This document shows positions 1-7,475 of a stretch of 64,000 nt of DNA, piece by piece (position 1 is the stretch's first letter; the number at the start of each line of letters is the position of its first letter). The stretch comes from a virus, in IMG/VR virus record IMGVR_UViG_3300021139_000002, positions 1-64,000 of that record; one strand, written 5' to 3'. The notes beneath the pieces are model-generated. The model was not told where the DNA came from, searched no databases, and was given only the letters and a program-made list of their open reading frames with translations. Made by a program: the position numbers and the translations under genes.

Positions 1-1
1 G

Positions 2-229
2 GCGCAGGCTATTGTCGAAGGTCGAGAGTACGATACTCGTATTAGTATTCCACTAGATATTCCAAATGATGAACTGCTCAAATATATGATAATGGCACAT
101 GAGCGTGGAATGACTTTTAACGACTATGTCGAAGAAGCACTCAAATATGCTATCGAAGAACACAAGCGTGACCCAGAAGCATTTAAGACAAGAACGGAAA
201 CATGGAAAGCTGATCATGACAATGCCTGA
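2..229 (+). CDS. Partial small protein, ribbon-helix-helix-like (5' end outside window)
   Basis: The frame is open from the window edge and gives 75 residues. A strand-like segment (TRISIPLDI) is followed by two predicted helices (DELLKYMIMAHERG and FNDYVEEALKYAIEEH). That order resembles ribbon-helix-helix (Arc/MetJ-like) DNA-binding proteins and small phage proteins of the same pattern. The stop overlaps the start of the next gene, which suggests translational coupling. The N-terminus and any regulatory role cannot be seen; the family assignment is inference. Confidence 0.6.
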   Translation, partial: AQAIVEGREYDTRISIPLDIPNDELLKYMIMAHERGMTFNDYVEEALKYAIEEHKRDPEAFKTRTETWKADHDNA

Positions 230-479
230 TGAAAGGTACCGTGCTGTAATATGGGCATCGAATTTTTTAGGAGATATTGCTAACAATCCTAAAAAATATC
301 CCAGGATTCCTAAAACAATTAGACAAGAGGCCTGGAGCATATTACGACATTATCCAAGTGATTGGGAAATGAGTCGAGTTGCCGAAAAAGTCCCAGAGGT
401 ATTCCAAGAAAGAATGGAACCTTTGTATAAGATGGTTAAACAATACAAACAGGATAAAGAAAATGAAACAGGAACTTGA
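216..479 (+). CDS. BPSL0761-like small protein
   Basis: 87 residues from the ATG at 216. The N-terminus MTMPDERYRAV, then an alpha-helical stretch ending in IRQEAWSILRHYPSDWEM, matches my memory of the BPSL0761 family of unknown function (MT.P.ER.RA at the start, RRLLRHYP in the middle). It overlaps the upstream gene's end and the downstream gene's start, so it lies in an operon. An upstream in-frame ATG at 126 exists but lies inside the preceding gene and would add an unconserved extension. Function unknown. Confidence 0.6.
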   Translation: MTMPDERYRAVIWASNFLGDIANNPKKYPRIPKTIRQEAWSILRHYPSDWEMSRVAEKVPEVFQERMEPLYKMVKQYKQDKENETGT

Positions 480-894
480 CGAATACCTATGCAAGGTCTA
501 TCCAAAGATATTTGCCAATAGGCACAAGGATATGACCGAGACAGCAATGTGTTGGGGTTTTGACTGCGGCGATGGTTGGTTTCAAATACTTAACCAACTC
601 TGCAATAATATTCAACATCACATCAATTGGAAGAACAAAGACGGTGAAGTTGTGGCACAAGTTGTAGCAGACCAAGTTAAGGAAAAATTTGGCACACTAC
701 GGTTTTACTACACCGGTGGTGATGAATATATTTCCGGTCTTGTAAGTATGGCAGAAAGCATGAGTGGGGTCACTTGCGAAGATTGCGGTGCGCCGGGCGA
801 AACTGGTGGCGGTGGTTGGATTACTACTCTATGCAAAACCCATCGTGAAGGACGAGCTCAAAAAAGAGCAGAAATGTTTAAGGAAGTATCATGA
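463..894 (+). CDS. Hypothetical protein with C-terminal Cys pairs
   Basis: 143 residues from the ATG at 463, which overlaps the upstream stop. The C-terminal part has CEDCGAPGETGGGGW followed by TLCKTH, a CxxC...C..H arrangement compatible with a small zinc site. The middle contains KEKFGTLRFYYTGGD. I recognise this combination from phage and bacterial hypothetical proteins but know no function. It ends with an ATGA overlap into the next gene. Confidence 0.65.
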   Translation: MKQELDEYLCKVYPKIFANRHKDMTETAMCWGFDCGDGWFQILNQLCNNIQHHINWKNKDGEVVAQVVADQVKEKFGTLRFYYTGGDEYISGLVSMAESMSGVTCEDCGAPGETGGGGWITTLCKTHREGRAQKRAEMFKEVS

Positions 895-1313
895 AAATCG
901 GACTTAGTTATAGTCGCTGTGTTAGAGACATTATCGATGGCAAGGTAGACCTTGAGGATGTGCTACTTATTATTTCTCGTACAGATTTTAATCCAAATGT
1001 AGATACAGAATGGGATGGTATTTGGTCAGGTTATCACGGCTATAGTCCATGGAGTAATCCTGAATGGGTCAACTATGAGGACGAGGACGAAGAAAAGTTT
1101 CGCAAAATTAGTATCGAACTTTATGCGTCTGGTAGACTACATCAACCTCGCCAATTTGGCGCACACCCAAAACGACTACCGTATTACTGGCTCGAAGCAA
1201 GTCTACCGGCAGAAGAATTAGAATCTAATCCGTCTGTTAAACGAGCATGGGAACAATTTCAAATTGTTGCCGGGTTGTCAAATCCAACACCTGTTTTGAA
1301 AGACAACTTCTAA
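891..1313 (+). CDS. Hypothetical phage protein
   Basis: 140 residues, starting in an ATGA overlap with the preceding gene and sharing one base with the following start codon. It is Trp/Tyr-rich and acidic in the middle (WDGIWSGYHGYSPW, then EDEDEEKF) and is predicted soluble. No family recognised. The coupling to both neighbours supports it as a real gene. Confidence 0.65.
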   Translation: MKIGLSYSRCVRDIIDGKVDLEDVLLIISRTDFNPNVDTEWDGIWSGYHGYSPWSNPEWVNYEDEDEEKFRKISIELYASGRLHQPRQFGAHPKRLPYYWLEASLPAEELESNPSVKRAWEQFQIVAGLSNPTPVLKDNF

Positions 1314-1564
1314 TGAAAATCTTATCATTCATCAAATGGCATATTCGTAAACTAACATTAGATATGTGTCTATGGATGGTGTTTTGTTTTTGTGTATCTT
1401 CTTGGGCAAGTTCAAAAAATGAAACAATGTTCCAAATTGCGGCATTGATTTTCCTTTACGGTTTCTGTAAAATTACTTGGAGCCTTGTAAAAGAATCTTA
1501 CAAGACGTTTGAAGAAGAACAGCAAAGTCTATTTGACACAATTAAAAACTCTGATAAAAAATAA
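1313..1564 (+). CDS. Small membrane protein
   Basis: 83 residues from the ATG at 1313, sharing one base with the upstream stop. Two hydrophobic segments (about residues 15-33 and 38-58) are followed by a charged C-terminal tail, suggesting an inner-membrane protein with a short cytoplasmic end. It sits just upstream of clpP. No family recognised. Confidence 0.6.
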   Translation: MKILSFIKWHIRKLTLDMCLWMVFCFCVSSWASSKNETMFQIAALIFLYGFCKITWSLVKESYKTFEEEQQSLFDTIKNSDKK

Positions 1565-1572
1565 GGAAAACT

Positions 1573-2193
1573 ATGTTAGTACCAATGGTAATTGAGAAAA
1601 CCGGACAAGGCGAACGTGCCTTTGATATTTTTAGCCGGTTGTTAAATGAACGCATCGTGTTCCTAAATGGACCAGTTGATGATCATAGTGCTCACTTGAT
1701 TGTGGCACAACTATTACATCTTGAAAGTCAAGATGCAGAAAAGGACATCAACTTTTATATCAATAGTCCCGGTGGACTAGTTACAGCTGGTCTAAGCATC
1801 TATGATGTTATGCAGTTTGTTAAACCAGATGTCGCTACCTATGTTATGGGTCAGGCGGCTAGTATGGGTTCATTCCTTGCACAAGCAGGTGCCAAGGGTA
1901 AACGATTTGTTTTGCCAGAATCACGTACAATGATTCACCGTGTTAGCTCAGGTACTCCGGGAACTAAAGGTTCAGTCCATGTACAAGAATTACAATTCGA
2001 AGATGCAAAACGCACATACGAAGAAAGTCAACGTATCAATCGACGACTAACTGAGCTCTATGTCAAACATAATACAGCAGGCAAGAGTTACGAAGACATG
2101 TTTGAAACAATGAAGTTTGATACATTCTTGAGTGCAGAAGAAGCAGTTGCATTCGGACTTGCAGATAAAGTTGTAGAAAATCGACCTGCATAA
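1573..2193 (+). CDS. clpP: ATP-dependent Clp protease proteolytic subunit ClpP
   Basis: 206 residues, the usual ClpP length. The serine protease triad is visible: Ser97 in GQAASMGS, His122 in MIHRVSSG and Asp183 in [17 protein letters not shown], at the oxyanion/handle region, is also present. ClpP forms a two-ring barrel that degrades proteins fed to it by an AAA+ unfoldase. The phage encodes a ClpA homolog at 22336-24603 that could be its partner. The start ATG has AAGGA eight bases upstream. No propeptide is obvious. ClpP homologs are known in several large phages. Confidence 0.95.
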   Translation: MLVPMVIEKTGQGERAFDIFSRLLNERIVFLNGPVDDHSAHLIVAQLLHLESQDAEKDINFYINSPGGLVTAGLSIYDVMQFVKPDVATYVMGQAASMGSFLAQAGAKGKRFVLPESRTMIHRVSSGTPGTKGSVHVQELQFEDAKRTYEESQRINRRLTELYVKHNTAGKSYEDMFETMKFDTFLSAEEAVAFGLADKVVENRPA

Positions 2194-2211
2194 TAAACTA
2201 CTGACAAAAAT

Positions 2212-2249
2212 CTCCCACTAGGTGTAGTAAATAATTACACTTATGGGAG
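2212..2249 (+). promoter_or_regulatory. Hairpin covering a ribosome-binding site, with late-promoter core in its loop
   Basis: The arms CTCCCA (2212-2217) plus GTGTA (2222-2226) pair with TACAC (2236-2240) plus TGGGAG (2244-2249). The loop carries TAAATA (2228-2233), the core of T4-type late promoters. The 3' arm contains GGGAG, the likely Shine-Dalgarno of the ATG at 2257. RNA read through from upstream would hide the site; RNA started at the late core (about 2239) would lack the 5' arm and expose it. Confidence 0.6.
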
Positions 2250-2256
2250 AATCATT

Positions 2257-2424
2257 ATGGCATACACATTAATAATCTTAAGCATTACAGGCATCGGTAG
2301 TATATGGGTATTGAAAAGCCTACACCACGAGTGTAAAGCAAGAGAAAAAGAAAAAAGTATAGTCAGTTTTTTAGCAGAAGAGATTAAAAAACTTCGCAAA
2401 GATGTTAACGATTTGAAAAAATAA
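2257..2424 (+). CDS. Small membrane-anchored protein
   Basis: 55 residues. An N-terminal hydrophobic segment (residues 3-19) is followed by a Lys/Glu-rich, probably coiled-coil tail. The start ATG at 2257 has GGGAGA six bases upstream, and that site lies in the 3' arm of a hairpin. It is followed by the sigma-70-like promoter of queD. Function unknown. Confidence 0.6.
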   Translation: MAYTLIILSITGIGSIWVLKSLHHECKAREKEKSIVSFLAEEIKKLRKDVNDLKK

Positions 2425-2428
2425 CTGC

Positions 2429-2457
2429 TTGACATTTTTTAACTTAAATAGTATTAT
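2429..2457 (+). promoter_or_regulatory. Sigma-70-like promoter of queD
   Basis: TTGACA (2429-2434), a 17-bp spacer, then TATTAT (2452-2457); an overlapping TATAAT lies at 2455-2460. The leader to the ATG at 2545 is about 80 bases, with a short AGCGG/CCGCT hairpin (2466-2470 / 2489-2493). A TAAATA core (2446-2451) lies in the spacer, so late transcription from the same place is possible. Confidence 0.7.
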
Positions 2458-2544
2458 AATCACACAGCGGCCTTTTACGTCATTCAACCCGCTTTATAAA
2501 TTCTGCATGTCGTCAAACTTGCTCATACAAAAAGGAGACTAGAG

Positions 2545-3051
2545 ATGGCAAATTTACAACCAGTACAATATAAGTATACTTCAACAAAAGAATATCACGA
2601 TGCATTTCCATGTGCATACCGCCAATGGCGTGCCGATAGCCATTGCAATCTAATTCATGGCTATTCGTTTAGTATGAAGTTTTACTTTGGAACCAACGAC
2701 CTTGATGTTCGTAATTGGGCGGCTGACTACGGCGGTTTAAAAGAACTTAAAAAGATTTTAGAAGACCAATTCGATCATACACTTATTGTAGCCGCGGATG
2801 ATCCAGAGATGGCGACATTTAAAATGCTACAAGAAAAGAACATGGCCAAGATTGTAGTCTTGCCTAGAATTGGATGTGAAGGTCTTAGTGACATGCTATA
2901 CAAGTATGTAAATGGCGTTTACATTCCCGAAATGTGGGGACCAGGTGAAGCGGCTAGACTTTGGTGCTACCGTGTAGAAGTACGTGAAACACAATCAAAT
3001 ATGGCTTATTGTGAAGGTCACAGAGAATGGAATGAGGATCTATTTGCGTAA
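2545..3051 (+). CDS. queD: QueD-like 6-carboxytetrahydropterin synthase
   Basis: 168 residues of the 6-pyruvoyltetrahydropterin synthase/QueD fold. The core CNLIHGYSFSMKF aligns with the canonical C...HGH segment. NWAADYGGLKELK matches the strand-helix that follows, and EDQFDHTL supplies the Asp-His pair. QueD makes 6-carboxytetrahydropterin, the precursor that QueE (45577-46431) converts to the 7-deazaguanine core. Oddly, the positions of two of the three usual zinc-binding histidines carry tyrosine (PCAYRQW and HGYSF), so the metal site is altered; I have a memory of phage QueD relatives with this FRQWRA/HGY pattern. It has its own sigma-70-like promoter and a strong AAGGAG. Confidence 0.85.
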   Translation: MANLQPVQYKYTSTKEYHDAFPCAYRQWRADSHCNLIHGYSFSMKFYFGTNDLDVRNWAADYGGLKELKKILEDQFDHTLIVAADDPEMATFKMLQEKNMAKIVVLPRIGCEGLSDMLYKYVNGVYIPEMWGPGEAARLWCYRVEVRETQSNMAYCEGHREWNEDLFA

Positions 3052-3202
3052 AATTTGGCGCCTTTGGGCAAAAGCACTAGGAGAGAAGGCAGGCAGCACA
3101 GATCAAGAATCCGATCGTGTTGCTTGTATCCGGACCTGTATTGTGCTATCATATATTATAACGAACTGCTTTATCATAGCAGGCGTTGTTAGGCATTGGT
3201 AA
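3032..3202 (+). CDS. Small single-span membrane protein
   Basis: 56 residues from the ATG at 3032, inside the end of queD. A basic N-terminus (RIYLRKIWRLWAKALGEK) is followed by DRVACIRT and a hydrophobic segment at about residues 33-52. The RKIWRLWAKALGEK pattern recurs in phage hypothetical proteins as I remember them, which supports this start. Probably anchored in the inner membrane. Function unknown. Confidence 0.55.
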   Translation: MRIYLRKIWRLWAKALGEKAGSTDQESDRVACIRTCIVLSYIITNCFIIAGVVRHW

Positions 3203-3205
3203 ACT

Positions 3206-3355
3206 ATGAAAGATAAAGATTGGTTAGACAAAATTAGTGTTGCTTATAAATCGTTTCCTTACCCAAATATAAACATTGAATTTTTTATACTTTGGCTCTA
3301 TAGGCAATACGGAATTGTTCCTCCTGAAGAACGAAAGAAAAAGGATAAAGAATGA
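3206..3355 (+). CDS. Small hypothetical protein
   Basis: 49 residues, ATG at 3206, ending in an ATGA overlap with the epimerase gene. It is aromatic in the middle ([17 protein letters not shown]) and very basic at the end (EERKKKDKE). No family recognised. The overlap and the close spacing to its neighbours suggest it is translated. Confidence 0.5.
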   Translation: MKDKDWLDKISVAYKSFPYPNINIEFFILWLYRQYGIVPPEERKKKDKE

Positions 3356-4287
3356 AAAAGATTTTAGTAACAGGTGGCGCTGGCTTCTTAGGAAGTCATC
3401 TCTGCGAACGTTTAGTTAAAGAAGGGCACCATGTACTTTGTGTTGATAATTATTTTACAGGTAGTAAAAAGAATATTGAACACCTGCTCGACTATAAAAA
3501 CTTCGAAGTTATTAGACAAGATATTTGTTTACCATTGTATGTTGAAGTAGACAAAATTTATAATCTTGCTTGTCCAGCAAGTCCATATTACTATCAATGG
3601 GATCCAATCCAAACGATGAAGACCAGTGTTATTGGTTCTTATAATATGCTAGGATTAGCAAAACGCACCGGTGCTAAGATTCTACAAGCATCAACTAGTG
3701 AATGCTACGGTGATCCAACCGTACATCCACAGCCAGAATCATATTGGGGTAATGTAAACCCAATCGGTATTCGTAGTTGCTATGATGAAGGCAAACGTGC
3801 CGCAGAAACGTTATTCATGGACTACTATCGCACACACAATGTTAAGGCCAAAATTGTCCGTATTTTCAACACATATGGACCTAAAATGTCACAAAATGAC
3901 GGCAGAGTTGTCAGTAATTTTGTGGTTCAAGCACTACAAGGCAAAGACATTACTATCTACGGAGACGGTATGCAAACCCGTAGTTTCTGTTATGTCGATG
4001 ATCTTTTGGATGCTATGCAGGCACACATGAATCATCCAGATGACAATTTCATTGGACCTGTTAACATTGGTAATCCAGGAGAGTTCACCATGTGGGAATT
4101 AGCACACAAGGTAATTGAGCTAACTAATAGTAAGAGTCAACTCCTACAGATGCCTCTTCCTCAAGATGATCCAAAACAACGTCGCCCGGATATTACATTA
4201 GCAAAGAAAATGCTCAACTGGGAACCTAAAATTAATTTGGAACAAGGTTTAATTAAAACTATAGATTATTTCCGTACCGTGGTATAA
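3352..4287 (+). CDS. UDP-glucuronate decarboxylase-like NAD-dependent epimerase
   Basis: 311 residues of the short-chain dehydrogenase/epimerase family. GGAGFLGSH (8-16) is the NAD-binding Rossmann motif. Ser116-Glu117 lie in [10 protein letters not shown], and Tyr144/Lys148 in [11 protein letters not shown] form the catalytic YxxxK. The [12 protein letters not shown] block and the [10 protein letters not shown] block are characteristic of UDP-xylose synthase (UDP-glucuronate decarboxylase), so the expected product is UDP-xylose. That could feed glycosyltransferases such as the one at 42702-43775 or change the host surface. Other UDP-sugar epimerases are a less likely alternative. Overlaps neighbours on both sides. 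Confidence 0.85.
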   Translation: MKKILVTGGAGFLGSHLCERLVKEGHHVLCVDNYFTGSKKNIEHLLDYKNFEVIRQDICLPLYVEVDKIYNLACPASPYYYQWDPIQTMKTSVIGSYNMLGLAKRTGAKILQASTSECYGDPTVHPQPESYWGNVNPIGIRSCYDEGKRAAETLFMDYYRTHNVKAKIVRIFNTYGPKMSQNDGRVVSNFVVQALQGKDITIYGDGMQTRSFCYVDDLLDAMQAHMNHPDDNFIGPVNIGNPGEFTMWELAHKVIELTNSKSQLLQMPLPQDDPKQRRPDITLAKKMLNWEPKINLEQGLIKTIDYFRTVV

Positions 4288-5105
4288 TGAAATTTAGAAT
4301 TAATAATAAAGAAACGTTTTTTAATCAATTTGTTGCGTTAAAAATAACGTATCTTCTATGCGGCATATACTCTTTAGCAACACTACCTATAGAGTATTGG
4401 TACTATCCTATTATAGGTTATGTATGCCTTGCCTCATCTTATATTATTAGTCATGCATACTTTGGACACGAACAATATCAAGTTAACAAGATAGGAAAAA
4501 TTGTACTGGCATTTATAACAACAATCGGTGCAGTTAGTCCTGTTATATTCTGGAAATCCCTACACTGGTATCATCACACCTATCCTGATACTGAAAAGGA
4601 TATCCATAGTCCTAAGACAGGATTTTTAAATTCTTTTATTCTATGGTATTATAAGGCATCTAGTTTTGATAAAGTCATGGTCGATAAAAGAACCGTTGCT
4701 GTATATCTGCGAGCAATGAAGGATCCTGTTATAGCATTTTTCTCAAAATATACGGTGGCCATTAACCTTGTCTTTGTTTTAATATTGCTTTTAATAAATT
4801 GGCATATTCTAATGTATGTATATTTTGCAGGATATGTCCTCGATCATATCAGAAGTGGACTTGTTAATTCTGTATGCCATATGAAATTCCCTGGTAATTA
4901 TAGGAATTTTAATACAAACGATGATAGCCAAAATAATCTATTAATAGGTATAGTCTCGTTTGGATTTAGTTGGCACAATAACCATCATGCGCTCCCGCAA
5001 CAATTAGATACAAAAGTAAAATGGTGGGAATGGGATATGCAATATTATTTGGGCAGATTAATCATGGCAATCTTCCCCGTTGACAAAAATGAAAAACAAG
5101 TGTAA
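4287..5105 (+). CDS. Membrane fatty-acid desaturase
   Basis: 272 residues with about four hydrophobic spans and the three histidine boxes of membrane di-iron desaturases: HAYFGH (56-61), HWYHH (93-97) and HNNHH (230-234), plus NSVCH (194-198). The order and spacing fit the acyl-lipid/acyl-CoA delta-9 type, which inserts a double bond using O2 and reduced ferredoxin or cytochrome b5. Lipid desaturases have been described in cyanophages. Here the gene shares one base with the upstream epimerase, and together they look like a host-envelope remodelling pair (inference). Substrate and regioselectivity cannot be read from sequence. Confidence 0.88.
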   Translation: MKFRINNKETFFNQFVALKITYLLCGIYSLATLPIEYWYYPIIGYVCLASSYIISHAYFGHEQYQVNKIGKIVLAFITTIGAVSPVIFWKSLHWYHHTYPDTEKDIHSPKTGFLNSFILWYYKASSFDKVMVDKRTVAVYLRAMKDPVIAFFSKYTVAINLVFVLILLLINWHILMYVYFAGYVLDHIRSGLVNSVCHMKFPGNYRNFNTNDDSQNNLLIGIVSFGFSWHNNHHALPQQLDTKVKWWEWDMQYYLGRLIMAIFPVDKNEKQV

Positions 5106-5108
5106 AAT
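5080..5108 (+). promoter_or_regulatory. Sigma-70-like promoter giving a leaderless transcript
   Basis: TTGACA (5080-5085), 17-bp spacer, TAAAAT (5103-5108). Only six bases separate the -10 element from the ATG at 5115, so the expected transcription start coincides with the start codon. No Shine-Dalgarno is visible. The same geometry occurs at 41365-41393. Confidence 0.65.
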
Positions 5109-5114
5109 ATACAC

Positions 5115-5345
5115 ATGACAACATTCGAAGTAGGCAATATTTTATCGACTCCGGTATTATCTATATCCGAACCACCAAAAAATAACATTACTTTTAATGT
5201 AGGTCCATCGGAAATGTTAAAGGTAACTGAAGATGGATTTTATGTTAAAGGTGTAAAGGTAGAAGCTGACGAAAAAGAAGCAGCCTCTGTGTACAAGGCT
5301 TTTAAAGCATTTTTAGTTTATCATGCACTCACAAGGAATATTTAA
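5115..5345 (+). CDS. Small conserved phage protein
   Basis: 76 residues. It contains ITFNVGPSEMLKVTEDGFYVKGVKV, a beta-rich pattern with a GFYV(K/R)G turn that resembles tail/structural accessory proteins, followed by a helix with EADEKEAASVYKAFK. Function unknown. Its promoter lies so close that the mRNA is probably leaderless. The stop shares one base with the next ATG. Confidence 0.6.
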   Translation: MTTFEVGNILSTPVLSISEPPKNNITFNVGPSEMLKVTEDGFYVKGVKVEADEKEAASVYKAFKAFLVYHALTRNI

Positions 5346-5521
5346 TGAGTAATTTTCGTAATTGGTACGTTCGCAACCAGGATGTGATCACAGGATTTGT
5401 TATCGGTTGGTGTACATTTGCAGGCATCAATGATTTGACCCAGGGACAATATATTTGGGCCGGAGTCAATTTTGTCCTTGCATATCTCAACTACAAACTG
5501 CAAGATTTCAGACTGCAATGA
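5345..5521 (+). CDS. Small Trp/Tyr-rich protein, possibly membrane-associated
   Basis: 58 residues, starting in a one-base overlap with the gene before it and ending in an ATGA overlap with the gene after. It has two moderately hydrophobic stretches (VITGFVIGWCTFAGI and YIWAGVNFVLAYL). No family recognised. Called from the translational coupling on both sides. Confidence 0.5.
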   Translation: MSNFRNWYVRNQDVITGFVIGWCTFAGINDLTQGQYIWAGVNFVLAYLNYKLQDFRLQ

Positions 5522-5688
5522 CAACTTGGACCGTAATCATCGACGAAGCAGATGACGGCAGTGGTGATTTAATAATGCCGTTACCTCAAGACCTTCTAGA
5601 CCTCCAAGGTTGGAAAGAAGGTGATGTGTTAGAATGGATTGACAACAACAACGGCACATGGAGCCTCAAGAAAGTTAAAAATGGATAA
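5518..5688 (+). CDS. AbrB-like swapped-hairpin protein
   Basis: 56 residues from the ATG at 5518. The stretch LIMPLPQDLLDLQGWKEGDVLEW followed by NGTWSLKKV fits the AbrB/SpoVT swapped-hairpin fold (I/L-P-x-x-L-L-x-x-L-G-W-x-x-G-D). Such proteins are usually transcription factors or antitoxins, but no toxin gene is adjacent. DNA binding is inference. Translationally coupled to the upstream gene. Confidence 0.6.
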   Translation: MTTWTVIIDEADDGSGDLIMPLPQDLLDLQGWKEGDVLEWIDNNNGTWSLKKVKNG

Positions 5689-5691
5689 AAT

Positions 5692-6723
5692 ATGGTAATA
5701 AAACGTCTGGGATTCGCGTGTAAGTGGATTGATCATGCAGGTCAGGTTGACGGCATCAAACCCAATGACGATGCTAAACAATACAATACCGGCTCCACTA
5801 CCGTTGCATGGTTAAATAGACAAACAAAAGATGTAGCAGAACAAAAGCTATGGGACCTAATGGTAGCCAATATCGAGTCTGTTCGAAAACTTGTCGATCG
5901 TGTAGGAGCACTTGATGAAAATCTTAGAATGGTACGACTCGGTAGCGATATCCTACCTGTCTATACTCAGTCAGATTGGAGCTGGTTTTGGCGGCTTCCC
6001 GATACTAGAGCATATTGCGAAAAAGGATTTAGAGCCGTGGGAGATCTGGCTCGTGAGAGGGGCGTTAGGCTCTCTTTTCATCCTGGGCAGTTTTGCGTGT
6101 TGGCATCTGATAACCCAGATATTGTAGATCGTAGCATAGAGGAGTTTGAATATCATGCAGATATGGCCAGGTACATGGGATACGGTAAGTCGTTTCAGGA
6201 CTTTAAAATCAACGTCCACATTGCGGGTAGAGCCGGTACAGAAGGCGTCCGACAAGCCTACAAAAGACTCTCGCCCGAAGCAAGAAATTGTATCACAATC
6301 GAAAACGAGGAAATAAGTTATGGCTTGGATGATTGCCTTGAGTTGGCTGATGTCGTTCCTATCGTATTGGATATTCATCACCATTGGTGTAAGACAGGAG
6401 AATACATCTCCGCCATGGACCCCCGTGTTGATCGGGTCATTCAGTCTTGGCGTGGGGTTCGCCCTACTTGCCACTATTCTGTTAGTCGCGAAGATTGTCT
6501 TGTCGGTCATGACCCTATGATTCCACCTAACAAGGCTCAATTGTTACAAGAAGGTTATAAATTGCAAAAGCTCAGAGCACATTCTAACTTCTACTGGAAT
6601 ACAGCAGTAAATGAATGGGCACTGAGCTTTCTACACAGATTCGATATTATGGCCGAATCTAAAGCCAAAAATTTAGCCAGCTTTGAACTGGCTAAACAGG
6701 CAAAAAGATTAAACCTTATTTGA
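5692..6723 (+). CDS. uvdE: UV damage endonuclease UvdE
   Basis: 343 residues. The TIM-barrel UvdE family is recognised from LGFACKW near the start, LSFHPGQF, KINVHIAG, ENEE and LDIHHHW, which carry the metal-binding His/Glu residues. UvdE nicks DNA 5' of UV photoproducts and starts excision repair without a host glycosylase. It starts three bases after the AbrB-like gene's stop. The 3' end overlaps the convergent gene by 15 bases. Confidence 0.9.
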   Translation: MVIKRLGFACKWIDHAGQVDGIKPNDDAKQYNTGSTTVAWLNRQTKDVAEQKLWDLMVANIESVRKLVDRVGALDENLRMVRLGSDILPVYTQSDWSWFWRLPDTRAYCEKGFRAVGDLARERGVRLSFHPGQFCVLASDNPDIVDRSIEEFEYHADMARYMGYGKSFQDFKINVHIAGRAGTEGVRQAYKRLSPEARNCITIENEEISYGLDDCLELADVVPIVLDIHHHWCKTGEYISAMDPRVDRVIQSWRGVRPTCHYSVSREDCLVGHDPMIPPNKAQLLQEGYKLQKLRAHSNFYWNTAVNEWALSFLHRFDIMAESKAKNLASFELAKQAKRLNLI

Positions 6724-7056
6724 TCTAGGTGTCTTTGCTTTAATTGCCGCTGCCTTTTTAGGGGCGGCTTTTTTTGCGACTGGTTTAGCGGCCGGCTTTT
6801 CTGCTTTAGGAGCACGTGGTTTACGTGGCTTCTTAGCAGGAGCTGGTGTTTCTTCAACATCAGGAGCTAATGATGGAGCTACTGGTGCAACTTCAGGAAC
6901 AGGTTCTTGAACAACAGGTGTTTCTGGAACTGCTAAAACAGGTGTTTCTACTTTGTACGGTGCAGCCGTTTCTGGATCAGCTGGTTTGTTATTTCTTGTC
7001 TTAACTAACAAATAAGCAAGAGCACCAATGACCACAAGAGCAATAATAAATTCCAT
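6709..7056 (-). CDS. Membrane-anchored Pro/Ala/Lys-rich (histone H1-like) protein
   Basis: 115 residues. An N-terminal hydrophobic segment (residues 3-18) is followed by a Pro/Glu/Val-rich linker and then a strongly basic tail of AKKPRKPRAPK and PVAKKAAPKK type repeats, as in histone H1 C-termini. The layout suggests a membrane anchor with a nucleic-acid-binding cytoplasmic tail. AAGGA precedes the ATG by about nine bases. It converges with uvdE. Function unknown. Confidence 0.65.
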   Translation of the reverse strand: MEFIIALVVIGALAYLLVKTRNNKPADPETAAPYKVETPVLAVPETPVVQEPVPEVAPVAPSLAPDVEETPAPAKKPRKPRAPKAEKPAAKPVAKKAAPKKAAAIKAKTPRSNKV

Positions 7057-7100
7057 TTTAAGGATTCCTTTATAAAAATGTGCTTATATTTAAGTCTCAC

Positions 7101-7106
7101 TAAATA
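7101..7106 (+). promoter_or_regulatory. Late-promoter-like TAAATA core
   Basis: TAAATA lies in the 131-base gap between two divergent genes, 81 bases upstream of the ATG at 7188. The rest of the gap holds a small GGTAG/CTACC hairpin (7150-7154 / 7159-7163). On the minus strand a CTTAAATAT sequence sits about 30 bases before the gene starting at 7056. Nothing else is recognised there. Confidence 0.4.
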
Positions 7107-7187
7107 TCTATATAACAAAAAACGGAGGGCAATTTTACCGCTTTAACTAGGTAGATAACTACCAACACATTTATTTGGAGTAATGCA

Positions 7188-7412
7188 ATGCCCAACAGCA
7201 TCCAATCAGCAAACATACTCGTAGATGAGTACGATGCACAAGACGACGAATCCGCAGAAGATTTTACTTTTATTTTACATTCAGATGGAAGTTTAAAATC
7301 TTTTTCAATACCACAGCACTTAATGAGTGATATACCCGAAGAAGCAAAAATGATTTTAGAACTATTCGGTATAGACGATGTACAGGAACTAACAAACAGA
7401 GTACTACACTAA
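7188..7412 (+). CDS. Small acidic hypothetical protein
   Basis: 74 residues, strongly acidic (DEYDAQDDESAEDF). A good TTGGAG lies before the ATG. It precedes the virion gene block. No family recognised. Confidence 0.6.
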   Translation: MPNSIQSANILVDEYDAQDDESAEDFTFILHSDGSLKSFSIPQHLMSDIPEEAKMILELFGIDDVQELTNRVLH

Positions 7413-7414
7413 CG

Positions 7415-7468
7415 CCTTTGATAAAACTACTTTTTAAGGTAAATACACGATTAGCAGTTTTATCAAGG
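7415..7468 (+). promoter_or_regulatory. Late promoter inside a ribosome-site-sequestering inverted repeat
   Basis: A 14/13-base inverted repeat (7415-7428 with 7456-7468, one bulged T) surrounds TAAATA at 7440-7445. The 3' arm ends in AAGG, the start of the Shine-Dalgarno AAGGAAG for the ATG at 7476. A transcript initiated about 6 bases after TAAATA would lose the 5' arm; a longer read-through transcript would fold and block translation. This is the best paired of the six such sites in the window. Confidence 0.7.
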
Positions 7469-7475
7469 AAGATAC

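Noticed and set aside
2458-2544. preQ1 riboswitch in the queD leader
   Set aside because: Only a 5-bp hairpin is seen; the C-rich loop and A-rich pseudoknot tail of known preQ1 aptamers are missing.
5971-6540. 189-codon open frame on the minus strand inside uvdE
   Set aside because: uvdE is certain by motifs; the reverse frame has no recognisable domain.
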